From: JAUXFK01 sp034189035
GTDB taxonomy: Bacteria; Desulfobacterota; UBA8473
DNA: 64,000 nt
Direction: 5' to 3'
Assembly (NCBI GenBank): GCA_034189035.1
Contig: JAXHVA010000012.1
Coordinates: 1-64,000 of the forward strand
Shown here: positions 36,116 through 45,738 of the stretch, one piece after another
Numbering within the stretch: position 1 is the first letter of the stretch
Layout: each line of letters starts with the position of its first letter
Program-made: the position numbers and the translations under genes
Notes under the pieces: generated by a model
The model's database searches: none
The model's input: the letters and a program-made list of their open reading frames with translations, nothing else
What the model was told of the DNA's origin: nothing

Positions 36116-37465
36116 TTAAACAAGGGGTAATCGTATAATAAAGCTTGTCCCCTTTCCCTCTTTACTCTTAACCTCGATGTTGCCTCCATGCTCTTCCACT
36201 ATTGCCTTACATAAGGTGAGTCCCAGGCCAATACCATGCGTTTTAGTCGAAAAGAGGGGCGCAAAGACCTTCTCTTGATCTTCTTTTGAAATCCCATAAC
36301 CCGTATCCTTAAACTCTATTTCCTGTAACCCCTCATTTCCTTCTGTTTTTATATGCAACCTACCTCCCTCGGGCATGATGTCAATGGCATTGATCACCAT
36401 GTTGACGAATACGAGTCGGAGTTGATCCCTGTCTGCCCTTATAGGCGGTAATGTTCTTTTAAGCTCCTTAACCAATTGTATTCCCTCAGGTATCGTAAAA
36501 TCGGATATTACCTCCTCTATAATATCGTTTATCTGAACCTCCCCAAAGACCGGTGTCCTTATCCGTGAAAAGTCCAGGAGGTCTGAGATGATTTTGTCCG
36601 ATATGCTGACCTGTCTCTCTATCCTTTTGATATGCTCTGTCACCTTATTGTCTGTATTGCCGAGTTTCATCTTGAGGTAATACGCCGAAGATTTGATTAC
36701 TGAGAGAGGATTCCTTATTTCATGCCCCACGTGGGCTGCCAACTGCCCCATTGTAGCCAGCCTTTCCGACTTTACAAGTTCTTGTTTGCTCGTTTTAAGT
36801 TTTTTTCTCATTTCATCGAAGGAATAGGCCAGATCTTCGATCTCATCCGATGACGAAATGGCTACTTCCTGATCGAGTTTCCCTGCAGCCAATAAGCCTG
36901 CAAAACCTTTCAATTGACTGATGGGCCCAACAATGCCTGTGGAAAGACGTTGCCCCAGAAAAATGAGGATTAAAATAGAGGTAATGAAAATACTGACAGT
37001 AATGATGAAGTCTTTTTTTTGAGATGATCTTATAAAGCAATCTGTATCTTCTGCAATTTCGTCTATAGCAGCTTGTACTAGCTCTGCTTTATCACTTAGC
37101 TCAAAAACCTGTTTTTTATCTTTCCTACCGCTTGCAACTATTTTTTCAAATGCAAATGTATAGTCGTCCAACAGATTGATGAGTTTGCCCCCTTTTTTTA
37201 CTTCCACTCTAATCCTCGAAACGAATGTCCTGAATTTCTCTAAATGAGTCTTCCCCTCTGGGCAAAGTAGATGTTCTCGAAATAATAACCAGTTCTTTTC
37301 CTCTCTTCTTGCATCTAAAAAATTGATCCGAATACGATCCAATCGCTCATGTATCTTGAACCACTTGTTGGTACTATGAAGATACAAAAGATTTGCACTC
37401 CCTACTATGCCGACAAGCACAACAAATAGTGAAAGCCCTAAATTCAACCTTTTTCTGATATTCAT
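36116..37465 (-). CDS. Membrane sensor histidine kinase
   Basis: 449 residues. Membrane segment 1 is at ~9-30 (LGLSLFVVLVGIVGSANLLY), followed by a periplasmic helical domain of ~125 residues and segment 2 at ~153-172 (FIITVSIFITSILILIFLG). HAMP comes next (ISQLKGFAGLLAAGKLDQEV), then HisKA with HVGHEIRNPLSVIKSSAYYL and HATPase (NMVINAIDIMPEGGRL, KDTGYGIS, FSTKTHGIGLGLTLCKAIVE). The periplasmic domain looks like a four-helix bundle; its ligand is unknown. It is the first gene of the relay operon, with a 30-base gap before the double receiver gene. Confidence 0.9.
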   Translation of the reverse strand: MNIRKRLNLGLSLFVVLVGIVGSANLLYLHSTNKWFKIHERLDRIRINFLDARREEKNWLLFREHLLCPEGKTHLEKFRTFVSRIRVEVKKGGKLINLLDDYTFAFEKIVASGRKDKKQVFELSDKAELVQAAIDEIAEDTDCFIRSSQKKDFIITVSIFITSILILIFLGQRLSTGIVGPISQLKGFAGLLAAGKLDQEVAISSSDEIEDLAYSFDEMRKKLKTSKQELVKSERLATMGQLAAHVGHEIRNPLSVIKSSAYYLKMKLGNTDNKVTEHIKRIERQVSISDKIISDLLDFSRIRTPVFGEVQINDIIEEVISDFTIPEGIQLVKELKRTLPPIRADRDQLRLVFVNMVINAIDIMPEGGRLHIKTEGNEGLQEIEFKDTGYGISKEDQEKVFAPLFSTKTHGIGLGLTLCKAIVEEHGGNIEVKSKEGKGTSFIIRLPLV

Positions 37466-37573
37466 ACTTTTCTCAGTGTCCGTTTTATGAGGTAATACCC
37501 TCCCGTTGAAACAGAAACTGTCTTAACTATTTCAGACATTAAATTTGAGGTTATCCCCTGTTCTTTATTAACG

Positions 37574-37608
37574 CTCACTAAGACACTCAAACAATATACG
37601 CATTAAAA
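37574..37608. repeat. Short dispersed repeat, copy A
   Basis: GCTCACTAAGACACTCAAAC followed by AATATACGCATTA, similar over ~35 bases to the copy at 50823-50857. It sits exactly where homology of the thiolase fragment ends, so it marks a recombination or insertion junction. Confidence 0.5.
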
Positions 37609-37769
37609 TGTCCAATTGCTATTGCTCCACCTGTAGGATTTATTCTTGGGTCATTGAAGTCAATCTCGAATTCCACGCATTGAGCTAGAACCGGTGATGC
37701 AAATGCCTCGTTGGTCTCTATTACATCGATATCATCAATATACCTGACTTTTTCATAAGACGAATTCAT
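37609..37769 (-). pseudogene. Thiolase (acetyl-CoA acetyltransferase) C-terminal fragment
   Basis: About 50 residues: IDVIETNEAFASPVLAQC, then DFNDPRINPTGGAIAIGH. NEAFA and GGAIAIGHP are two of the best-conserved thiolase blocks; the second carries the catalytic His and is cut right after GH, where a dispersed repeat begins. The N-terminal three quarters and the final catalytic Cys block are absent. It is a relic of a beta-oxidation-type gene. Confidence 0.75.
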
Positions 37770-38018
37770 CGCATTTTTGAGTTACGATACCACCTCAGAA
37801 TATTTCAATCTTCGCCTAGAGATGGCCTGTGTAATCGTATAATTATATGAATGATAACTATGAGAATGTCAAGATTATAATAGATTGAAATTATTGAAAG
37901 TATCCGATGGCTTTTGATCATTCACCTGATTTGCTGCATCATTTTTTTTTAAATAGGTTGCAAGTGGCAAAAAAATTCGTTATTAATATATACCAATATA
38001 TTTTAGGAGGGAAGGAAG

Positions 38019-39038
38019 ATGAAGTGTAGGATCGCTATTACAATTCCATTGTCTTTAATTGTATTATTATATCTCGCATCCTCTGGGTTTGCAACCTCAT
38101 CAGCAGATGAATCTAAGAAAGATGAAAAGGCCACAGAGGATCAACTCAAAATCGGAGCTTCTCCGCCAATGAGGGGCACAGTCGCTTTCAATGCATTGAA
38201 TGGTTCCAGAGATATTCCAGGAGTAAAGATAAGAATAGATGGTGAAGAAAAAGGAGTAACCGATGAGAATGGGGAGCTGCTCGTGAAGTGGCTTGTTGCT
38301 GGCAAGCATAAATGGAGTGCATTCTATGAGGAAGAGGAGGTATCCCAAGGTAAGTTCGAAGTATCTAAGATCATTGAAGCCAAGATTATAGACAGGAAGG
38401 CTATATTCGGGAAAGAGTTTAAAGAACCCATTAGATTTTATGCCTTGAAGGACAGTTGGACATTTGTTCATACGGTCAAGAATACCGGTACAACAGTAAT
38501 CGACCATTACGCACTTGAGCTTTCAAGCTCATCGGGAAAAGGAAGCGCTGTGAAGATAAAACTCATATCTCCCCCTCTTCCGGGATGGGTTTGGAAGCCA
38601 TTTGCAGGTCACCTCAAAACCGGTAGGCGAATGATGGAAGTCATAATTAAAGATCATGGAGTGGAGATGGCTGATCAATGTTCTCATCACCCCATGGGAA
38701 ACCTTATCCTTTACAACCCCATATCGAAAGGAGGCCTATGGCCAGGGGAGACGATAACTATTTCATCTGAAGAGCACTATACAAAAACCCTTGAAGAGTT
38801 CTATCAGTGTATGGCGGTGAAGTTAGATACAAAGATTACAAATGAAATCGTAGATGCGGATAATGGGATTATGAATTTATTCGTAAAGAAGTACAAGATA
38901 TCATTCCTCACCTTTAATGATATAAAGATAAAACTCACTTTCAAGGGGCTCAATAGACTAGAAACATGCTTTTTACGGCTTTATATCGATGATAAGCTCT
39001 GCGATACGGCTCCCTGGTTTGAATTTTTTTGGCTGTAA
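38019..39038 (+). CDS. Secreted protein with carboxypeptidase-regulatory-like domain, unknown function
   Basis: 339 residues; TTAGGAGGGAAGGAAG precedes the ATG. A signal peptide (residues ~1-25) is followed by a short acidic linker and a beta-sandwich-like segment, VRGTVAFNALNG-type with IPGVKIRIDGEEKGVTDENG, as in carboxypeptidase-regulatory or PEGA-like domains. The remaining ~200 residues are beta-rich, with PPLPGWVWKPFAGHLKTGRR and a DQCSHHPMGN motif that could bind a metal. Probably periplasmic or outer-surface. I recognise no family for the C-terminal part. It is a single gene, divergent from the relay operon and convergent with the AsmA-like gene. Confidence 0.65.
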   Translation: MKCRIAITIPLSLIVLLYLASSGFATSSADESKKDEKATEDQLKIGASPPMRGTVAFNALNGSRDIPGVKIRIDGEEKGVTDENGELLVKWLVAGKHKWSAFYEEEEVSQGKFEVSKIIEAKIIDRKAIFGKEFKEPIRFYALKDSWTFVHTVKNTGTTVIDHYALELSSSSGKGSAVKIKLISPPLPGWVWKPFAGHLKTGRRMMEVIIKDHGVEMADQCSHHPMGNLILYNPISKGGLWPGETITISSEEHYTKTLEEFYQCMAVKLDTKITNEIVDADNGIMNLFVKKYKISFLTFNDIKIKLTFKGLNRLETCFLRLYIDDKLCDTAPWFEFFWL

Positions 39039-39122
39039 GCTCGTCTCAATTATGGTATTTCCCTTACCTTGACCAGGCTTATTTCAATCTGGACACTGTC
39101 TTTGGGAAACTTCGCTTTTTAG

Positions 39123-42100
39123 CTACTTTGGAAGGATTGGGCTCAATATATTCAATGGCAGCATCATGGTGTTCTTTACAAAGTTCAGCAAGCTTTCACT
39201 GACTGCATGAGATGAGAGAAGGGTTACCTCCGGGTCATTTATGGCCCCCTTCACTCCCACTGGGATAGCAATGAATATATTTTCTCCTTTCCCTCCAGAA
39301 AAACCCAGTGGAATTAATTTTGCAAGAGTCGAATCTATAACTTTAAAAGGGGCAACCAGGATCACACAATCTATCGTTGCTTTACCAAGGTCGACTTTGC
39401 CACTGCCAAACAGATTCATTCCATCCCCTTTGATCCTCGCCTGATCGATTCGAAAAATATTGTCCTTTATATCTCCTTTGATCTTCATATCTGTGTAACG
39501 AAAACCCTCTGTGAAGAAATTCTCCAATACATTTTCAGAAAAGAGATCGAGCACATTCACTACAGACAGTATTCGGGTAAGTAGCGTCATTGCCTTTATC
39601 CTTCCGTTTTTTGACCGGAGTCTCATGCTGCCCTTTTTCCAGTGGTATGGAGTTCCTTCAAGGTTTGCATTCAATCGAAAAGGGCCCTCGATTTTTTCAA
39701 AATCGCTGCCAAGACATGAAAATATATCCTCAAAACGGGCGGTTTCTTCTTTACAGGCAATAGAAAAAGAGACCGCGGTCTGATTCGAATCAAAGAACGA
39801 AGTTCCTGTAGTCTCACAACCGCAGATTTTCCCGGAGGTTATCACTAAGGACTTTTTATCTTCGTTTAAAAGGTTTATCTCCCCGATTAAGGGTTGCCAT
39901 ACAAACTGAACAGGTCTCTCAATCGTATCGGAAGATATTGAATCTTCTGCTTTTTCGTACTTGAACCTGTCGATCTCAAAACCGATCCTGCCGGTCAATG
40001 ATAAATAAGAGGATCCAGGGGCAATAGATAACCTGTCTGTAGAAATCGGATTTTCCTCTCTTTCTTGAATAAAACGGGACAGGTTTTTCCAAGAAAGAAA
40101 GTCAGATTTTACGTCCAGATTAAGGTTGGCTTTAGATAGTATTGTTGAAAGCCGTCCTTTAGCTCCTAATCTCTCTTTATTCAGCATAAAATTGATATTT
40201 TCTATTAAAATTTCAGATCTATTGCCTCTAATTATTGCATAATCAATAAATATTTCCTTCTTGCTTTCCAGTTTATATCTAAACCCCTTCAGCTCCAAAG
40301 GGCCGTTGATCTGAATCATAGGTAGATTTTTAATGTCGTACTTAAAGGTACACTCACCTTTTATGTAACCTGTAAGCAGGTTGTTTTCCTCAAGCACCGA
40401 GTCCAGAGCATTCCCGGGCAAACGCCCTTTAAATTTTCCATATAAGCTGATTCCAAGTGTTTTTTGAAAATTCAAAGAAAGAGATGAAGCCTCCTTTAGG
40501 GTATCGATCCTCAGACCTCTCAAAGAAAATCCTCCAGGATAAGCACGAAGATCGATCTTTGTATGAACAGGACTTTTTGAGTATCTTTGCGTAATTATCT
40601 CTCCAATGATTTCGATATTCTTATTGGGATAAAAAGAGATATCCAAAGGCGTCAGCCTACAAGGGGTATAGGGAAACCATACAAGAGGAATCCAGCCCTT
40701 TGACTTTATCCACCTTGCTAGATCCTGGCTCATAACTCCGTTGAGTTTGAGCTGTCCTTCCCAGTTCAGCCAGTGTTTATGATTGAAATCTCCTTTCAGG
40801 TCTATTTCCTGATCTGAATTGACGATTTTACAAAGGGGAATTCGGATATTTTTTTGATCAGCCTCAATGAGTGCAGACTTGACAAGGCTTGCCATCGGGA
40901 AAAAAGGGCTGTGAATCTTGAGACCTTTTGCATCTATCGATACATTGTATTCCCATTTCAAAGGTTCCTTGACATTCCCTTTGAGTAACAGGTCCTTTAC
41001 TTCGACAGGGCCTTCTATTGCCAAAAGGATTTTAGAAAGTCTTCTCTTCAATTCTGGATAAGACTTCAGCTCTGAATAGAGAATAGCAGAATCAAGGGAT
41101 GCATTCAGCTTTTCAATCTCCAAAAAAGCGTCCTCATCCCATCGTATTGAGCCTAATGAATCATAGATATTATGCTGCCCTACCATTGCCTTTACACCCT
41201 TCCATATCATCTCCTTCTTCTTGGGAAGAATCTCGAACCGTCCTGTTTTGACTCTTACAGGATGCATAAGCCTTTGATAATTTATAGTACAATTAGAATC
41301 AAGTATGTTTACCCCGACAGAAATCTTCTTTAATTTATCTCCCAGATGGAGGTGTCCCAAAGCCCTGCCTTTGATATTTTCAACTCGGGACAGCTCATCT
41401 TTAAATCTCTCATTTCTCACCATATTACGCAGCAATACTGGAAGCTCCGACATATCCGCATCGATGTCTACATCGAGCTGGAATCCCTTGTCTTCTCCAA
41501 TAAGATCTAGGGTAATAGAGGCAGCTTTTCCTTTGGAATTGCCTACTCGAGCAGAAAGATCATGCCCGGATAGAACACCGTCTTGAATTTTGATAGCTCC
41601 ACATGCATCCTCAATCAAAAGCCCTCCCTTTGGAACATGGATCGTGCAGTGATCTGCCTCACCTGTAAAAATAATAGAATTTGCTCTTTTTAAGTCTCTT
41701 GGTTTCCCTTTAAAAGAAAAGGCGGCCTCCTTCAAGTCCCCCCCCAAAATGATGCTACAGGCCTTACTAACAATTTTATTACTTCCTGAAAGCACAAGGG
41801 CCTCTTCTCTTAGCTCAGTCAAGTTTATCCCTTCAGCCTTAATTTTCAAATCTAACTGGGGCTGATCACCACTATCCGTATTTTCATTGGAAGCCATAAG
41901 GCTTCCCTTTGCAATAATGCGCTTTGCAAAAGGCGGATTAGATGAAAGCTGAATATCGATCCTACCGTGTTCGGATTTTACAATTGCATCAATATCTGAA
42001 AATTCAAAAACAGGTTGTAAAGCAGTAGAACCTTCGAAGGTTTTATCAAGGGAAATGTCAAGGCATCCTTTTTTAATAAATATCAACTCTGAGGGTATTA

Positions 42101-42470
42101 TCAAGGGAGTATCTTTTCTTTTTTTCGGAAAACGTAATGTTTTGATAGATATTTTGGGATCAAAGAGTTCGATCTTTTTTATTTCAGGTTTCCCGTGTAA
42201 AAGTACCGACCATCTTGGGTAAACCGTTGTATGAGACAGCTTTATATTGAATTCCTCATTTATGATTTCAGTCTCCCTTAATGCGATATGTGGGGAAGGA
42301 AACCAGCTCCAGGAAATCTCTTTTAATTCGACCTCAGTATTGAATATGCTGGACAGTTTAAGTGTCAGATTCAATCGAACAGGTTTTATCTGGATTAAGA
42401 AAGGAGCAAAAAACACAATTGCTCCAAGAAATAGAAGAACAAAGATTACTATTTTTCGTTTATGTCTCAT
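39123..42470 (-). CDS. AsmA/YhdP-like envelope protein
   Basis: 1115 residues. One N-terminal membrane anchor (KIVIFVLLFLGAIVFFAPFL) is followed by the AsmA-type opening (LKLSSIFNTEVELKEISWSW, then FPSPHIALRE). A very long beta-rich periplasmic region and an AsmA-like C-terminal domain (GSGKVDLGKATIDCVILVAP, then FKVIDSTLAKLIPLGFSG) follow. AsmA/YhdP/TamB relatives form bridge-like beta-taco proteins that carry phospholipids between inner and outer membranes, so a diderm cell is implied. Its length fits YhdP-type members. The start has no strong ribosome binding site but the frame is unambiguous. Confidence 0.8.
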   Translation of the reverse strand: MRHKRKIVIFVLLFLGAIVFFAPFLIQIKPVRLNLTLKLSSIFNTEVELKEISWSWFPSPHIALRETEIINEEFNIKLSHTTVYPRWSVLLHGKPEIKKIELFDPKISIKTLRFPKKRKDTPLIIPSELIFIKKGCLDISLDKTFEGSTALQPVFEFSDIDAIVKSEHGRIDIQLSSNPPFAKRIIAKGSLMASNENTDSGDQPQLDLKIKAEGINLTELREEALVLSGSNKIVSKACSIILGGDLKEAAFSFKGKPRDLKRANSIIFTGEADHCTIHVPKGGLLIEDACGAIKIQDGVLSGHDLSARVGNSKGKAASITLDLIGEDKGFQLDVDIDADMSELPVLLRNMVRNERFKDELSRVENIKGRALGHLHLGDKLKKISVGVNILDSNCTINYQRLMHPVRVKTGRFEILPKKKEMIWKGVKAMVGQHNIYDSLGSIRWDEDAFLEIEKLNASLDSAILYSELKSYPELKRRLSKILLAIEGPVEVKDLLLKGNVKEPLKWEYNVSIDAKGLKIHSPFFPMASLVKSALIEADQKNIRIPLCKIVNSDQEIDLKGDFNHKHWLNWEGQLKLNGVMSQDLARWIKSKGWIPLVWFPYTPCRLTPLDISFYPNKNIEIIGEIITQRYSKSPVHTKIDLRAYPGGFSLRGLRIDTLKEASSLSLNFQKTLGISLYGKFKGRLPGNALDSVLEENNLLTGYIKGECTFKYDIKNLPMIQINGPLELKGFRYKLESKKEIFIDYAIIRGNRSEILIENINFMLNKERLGAKGRLSTILSKANLNLDVKSDFLSWKNLSRFIQEREENPISTDRLSIAPGSSYLSLTGRIGFEIDRFKYEKAEDSISSDTIERPVQFVWQPLIGEINLLNEDKKSLVITSGKICGCETTGTSFFDSNQTAVSFSIACKEETARFEDIFSCLGSDFEKIEGPFRLNANLEGTPYHWKKGSMRLRSKNGRIKAMTLLTRILSVVNVLDLFSENVLENFFTEGFRYTDMKIKGDIKDNIFRIDQARIKGDGMNLFGSGKVDLGKATIDCVILVAPFKVIDSTLAKLIPLGFSGGKGENIFIAIPVGVKGAINDPEVTLLSSHAVSESLLNFVKNTMMLPLNILSPILPK

Positions 42471-42678
42471 GATTGGATCTACCTTTTACGTTACCTTATC
42501 TAACTTATTAACAGGAGTAAATTTTCTATTTATCAATACAGGACGGATGCCCTTTTGTCCCTATAGGCTCACAATAGAAGGGCATTAAATCTCCTAATCA
42601 GTAAAGCATATATAGTCTTTAATATCAAGGTGGTTTTCTATAAATATATGGTTCATACTATCATGCGTGAAATTCTGC

Positions 42679-42706
42679 TTGACAAACATTTAGATTAATG
42701 GATAAT
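42679..42706 (+). promoter_or_regulatory. Sigma-70-type promoter for the X-succinate synthase genes
   Basis: TTGACA at 42679-42684, a 16-base spacer and GATAAT at 42701-42706 (a 17-base reading gives ATAATA). It lies ~210 bases upstream of the small-subunit start, leaving a long AT-rich leader. Confidence 0.5.
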
Positions 42707-42723
42707 AAAAGTATAATATAGAA

Positions 42724-42764
42724 AACGAATTCCCATTCCATTAACTGCTACAACGAATTCTCAT
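42724..42764 (+). promoter_or_regulatory. Direct repeat AACGAATTCYCAT, operator-like
   Basis: AACGAATTCCCAT at 42724-42736 and AACGAATTCTCAT at 42752-42764, 28 bases apart, just downstream of the predicted -10. The placement fits a repressor site. A similar AACGATTCTCAT occurs at ~55288 before the mutase small-subunit gene. Confidence 0.4.
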
Positions 42765-42917
42765 CATACAGCCCTACTGTTTTACAAGTGATTACTCATC
42801 TACAAATTTCGTTTTACATCGATTCTCAAAATGAATAAAGTAATACTTTACTTTAGACTAGTAACATCTTATTTTTGATAGACTTTTTTATTAATTAAAC
42901 AAGAGGAGGTGATATAC

Positions 42918-43151
42918 ATGCCAAGATGTGGTGATTGTTCAAATTTTATTACACAGATGACGAATTCTGCTGCGTCATCTGGTTTTTGTAAAGGCATACT
43001 GGACGAGGATGGTCTTGGAAAAGAGGTAGGCATATATGATGATGCGGGGAATTGTCAAATGTTTATGGAAGAAGAACGAATACGGACCAATGTATCAGAG
43101 TTTATGTACGATCCTCATGTGCGTATGACCAAAGGGTTTGATGAAAAGTAA
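42918..43151 (+). CDS. X-succinate synthase small (iron-sulfur) subunit
   Basis: The start is ATG 42918, with GAGGAGGTG eight bases upstream; 77 residues. Four cysteines are placed as in the small Fe-S subunits of benzylsuccinate-type synthases: C4-x2-C7 (PRCGDC), C24 region (SGFCKG) and NCQMF. These subunits bind a [4Fe-4S] cluster and sit on the large subunit, affecting its stability and radical chemistry. The gene is immediately upstream of the glycyl-radical gene, as bssC precedes bssA. No second small subunit (BssB-like) is seen downstream. Confidence 0.75.
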   Translation: MPRCGDCSNFITQMTNSAASSGFCKGILDEDGLGKEVGIYDDAGNCQMFMEEERIRTNVSEFMYDPHVRMTKGFDEK

Positions 43152-43187
43152 ACAAGTTAACATCTTGATTTTTGGAGGGGATTAACA

Positions 43188-45674
43188 ATGGCACAAGCAG
43201 AAATTGGAAAAAGTGCACAAGAGCTGTACGATGCTCGTCAATACTGGTGGTGGGCTGAAAAAAAGAGGTCACCCAGGCTCAACTATTTGAGAAAGTCAGT
43301 CTGGTCCAAGGCCACGAAAGGGTCAAGCTGGTTACCGGGAGTCCAGATGGACTTGGAGAATATGCGTTGGTTTACCAAGACCTTTAAGGAGGCCCCCCCA
43401 GCAGAGCCTTTTATCATAACCAGAGCCAGGGCACTTGCTGCTTTACTTGACAACATGCCTATATTCATCACCGACCATTCTCGAATCGTGGGATATCCTG
43501 GATCTGCTCCGCATCTGCTCACATGGATTCCCACAGCTTCCAGTCTTCTCAATGATGATACATTACACGATCGTACGGGGATCATACCTGAAGATGAGCT
43601 GGATGAAGCAAAAGAGATGGTGGAATTTTGGAATGGAAGGACCTATGAAGATGCATGTAACCAGCATAAGAGCCGCAGGGAAAAAGTAGTTGCCCTTATT
43701 GGTGGTGTGGTAGGTCCTGGAAGGGACATCGTTGTCGTTGACTATGTTAACCTGCAGCCTGATTGGATGTACCAGGGTTTCGATTCAATCATCAAGACAA
43801 TCGATGAAAATCTCAAAAATTCTGAGAAAACAATGCGAGAGGCCGACAGAGCAGAAGAGCAGGTCTCTTACATGGAAAAGATAGACACCTGGAAGGCGAT
43901 GAAAATCTGTTTAGAGTCGACCATCAGGCATGCTAGGCGCTATAGCCGACTGTCAAAGATATTAGCGGAGAACTTTGAGACCGATGCAACCAGAAGGCAA
44001 GAACTATTGCGCATAAGCGAGACATGCGAGAAGGTTCCTGCTCGTCCTCCTGAGCATCTATGGGAAGCAATACAGTTTGATCAATTTGTACAGGTGGCAT
44101 ACAGACTCGAATGGCACAATCCCTCTTGGCAATGGCGTCAGGACTACTGGCACTGGCCATTCTACAAAAAAGATGTTCTTGAAGAGAAGAATATGACACG
44201 AAAAGAGGTAGTCGAATACTGCGCGGAGTGGATGATAGTTGCTTCTTCGTTTGGCAGGACAATCCTTCGTGCAGGCAGAGAGGCTCTGCAAGGCAATCCT
44301 GGTCCCTATGTATGGACAATAGGGGGAGTAGACGAAGATGGTAAGGATGCCTGCAATGACCTTACAGACTGCTATCTGGAAGGTGCGCTCTTATGCAGGG
44401 TATGTGATCCCACCTTTAGTTTCCGATATCACTCTAAGGTACGACAGGAGACACTGCGCCGAGTATTTGAATGTATTCGTCATGGTTTAGGGTACCCTTC
44501 CATAAGGAACGATGACGTACTCATTCCCAACCTAATGCATTGGTTTGGTCATCCGTTAAAAGAAGCCAGGCGATGGATACACCAGTCCTGCATGGCCCCT
44601 GCTCCTGATACGAAGTGGGCAGCACCGGCCTTGAGATATCCTTCAGCTTCTATAGCTGCAGGGGCAAAACCTGTCTCACTTGTATTCAATGATGGTTTCG
44701 ATCCAGTAACAGGGATGCAAATAGGGATCAAGACAGGTGATCCGACCACATTTGAAACCTTCGAGGAGTTTTACGATGCCTGGTATGCACAACTGAAGGA
44801 TGGGTTTAAATTGGCATGCGGTATGGAACATAGGAACAGGGAAGTTGAGGCAAAACGATTACCAAAACCGATGACCTCATCCCTTTTTGAGCGATGTGTA
44901 GAGTCAGGATTAAACAGCGCGGCTTGCAAAGAGAGGAGCAGTCTGTGGCTCACCATGTTTGCTTTTGGAGACACAGGGGATTGCTTGGCAGCGGTGAAGA
45001 AGCTGGTCTATGATGACAAGAAGTACACTATGGCTCAATTAAAGCAGGCGTTGGATGGAAACTGGGAAGGATATGAAGAGATGAGGCAGGATTTTGTCAA
45101 GGCGCCCAAATGGGGAAATGACGATAACTATGTTGACCAGGTATGGGTAAAGATGTATGAGGACTTAGGAAAGATGTCGTGGTCGATTCTGGACATAAAC
45201 GGACAACCACGTCCGACCCTGCCTGAGAGTATTGCTGGACATATCGTGGGAGCGCCTATGATTGCGGCATTGCCAAATGGCAGAAGGCTTGGAGACCCGC
45301 TCTATGATGGAGGGTGTTCACCTGGTTGTGGTTTTGATAAGAAGGGGCCTACAGCAGTACTCAAATCAGTAGGCAAGTTAGACCATGTGGGTTCGTGTAG
45401 AGCATCCCTGCTCAATCAAAGACTTTCTCCTTCGCAGTTACAAGGTGAAAGGGGCTTTAAGATGTGGCGAGACTATATGAAGACATGGCATGATTTAGGG
45501 ATTGGCCATGTACAGTTTAATATGGTGGACAATGAGACCCTATATGCTGCCCAGAAAGAGCCTGAGCAATACAGCGAGCTTTTAGTGAGGATCGCAGGAT
45601 ACAGTGCCCATTTCGTTGAGATGAACAAGATTACACAGGATGCTATTATAGCCCGCAACGTTCAGAAGTTTTAG
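43188..45674 (+). CDS. Glycyl-radical X-succinate synthase large subunit (BssA/AssA/NmsA family)
   Basis: 828 residues; TTGGAGGGG precedes the ATG. The active-site Cys is C468 in HQSCMAPAPDTKW, and the glycyl radical is G804 in VRIAGYSAHF near the C-terminus. The two are 336 residues apart, the spacing I recall for BssA (C493/G829). PKWGNDD and DLTDCYL match the conserved blocks used to detect bssA/assA. This family adds a radical formed on a hydrocarbon or related substrate to fumarate, giving an alkyl- or arylsuccinate in strict anaerobes. Which branch (toluene, alkane, methylnaphthalene, cresol or other) cannot be decided by eye. The required radical SAM activase (BssD-like) is not in the window. 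A terminator follows. Confidence 0.88.
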   Translation: MAQAEIGKSAQELYDARQYWWWAEKKRSPRLNYLRKSVWSKATKGSSWLPGVQMDLENMRWFTKTFKEAPPAEPFIITRARALAALLDNMPIFITDHSRIVGYPGSAPHLLTWIPTASSLLNDDTLHDRTGIIPEDELDEAKEMVEFWNGRTYEDACNQHKSRREKVVALIGGVVGPGRDIVVVDYVNLQPDWMYQGFDSIIKTIDENLKNSEKTMREADRAEEQVSYMEKIDTWKAMKICLESTIRHARRYSRLSKILAENFETDATRRQELLRISETCEKVPARPPEHLWEAIQFDQFVQVAYRLEWHNPSWQWRQDYWHWPFYKKDVLEEKNMTRKEVVEYCAEWMIVASSFGRTILRAGREALQGNPGPYVWTIGGVDEDGKDACNDLTDCYLEGALLCRVCDPTFSFRYHSKVRQETLRRVFECIRHGLGYPSIRNDDVLIPNLMHWFGHPLKEARRWIHQSCMAPAPDTKWAAPALRYPSASIAAGAKPVSLVFNDGFDPVTGMQIGIKTGDPTTFETFEEFYDAWYAQLKDGFKLACGMEHRNREVEAKRLPKPMTSSLFERCVESGLNSAACKERSSLWLTMFAFGDTGDCLAAVKKLVYDDKKYTMAQLKQALDGNWEGYEEMRQDFVKAPKWGNDDNYVDQVWVKMYEDLGKMSWSILDINGQPRPTLPESIAGHIVGAPMIAALPNGRRLGDPLYDGGCSPGCGFDKKGPTAVLKSVGKLDHVGSCRASLLNQRLSPSQLQGERGFKMWRDYMKTWHDLGIGHVQFNMVDNETLYAAQKEPEQYSELLVRIAGYSAHFVEMNKITQDAIIARNVQKF

Positions 45675-45694
45675 GTTGTTTATTATCGAGACAG

Positions 45695-45738
45695 ACACCC
45701 CCTGGGGAAACCCCATTCCCATGGGGTGTTTTTTTTAC
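45695..45738 (+). terminator. Rho-independent terminator after the X-succinate synthase gene
   Basis: ACACCCCCTGGGG...CCCATGGGGTGT stem (ACACCCC pairs with GGGGTGT) followed by eight T. It starts 20 bases after the stop at 45674, so synthase transcription ends here and the ligase gene has its own promoter. Confidence 0.8.
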
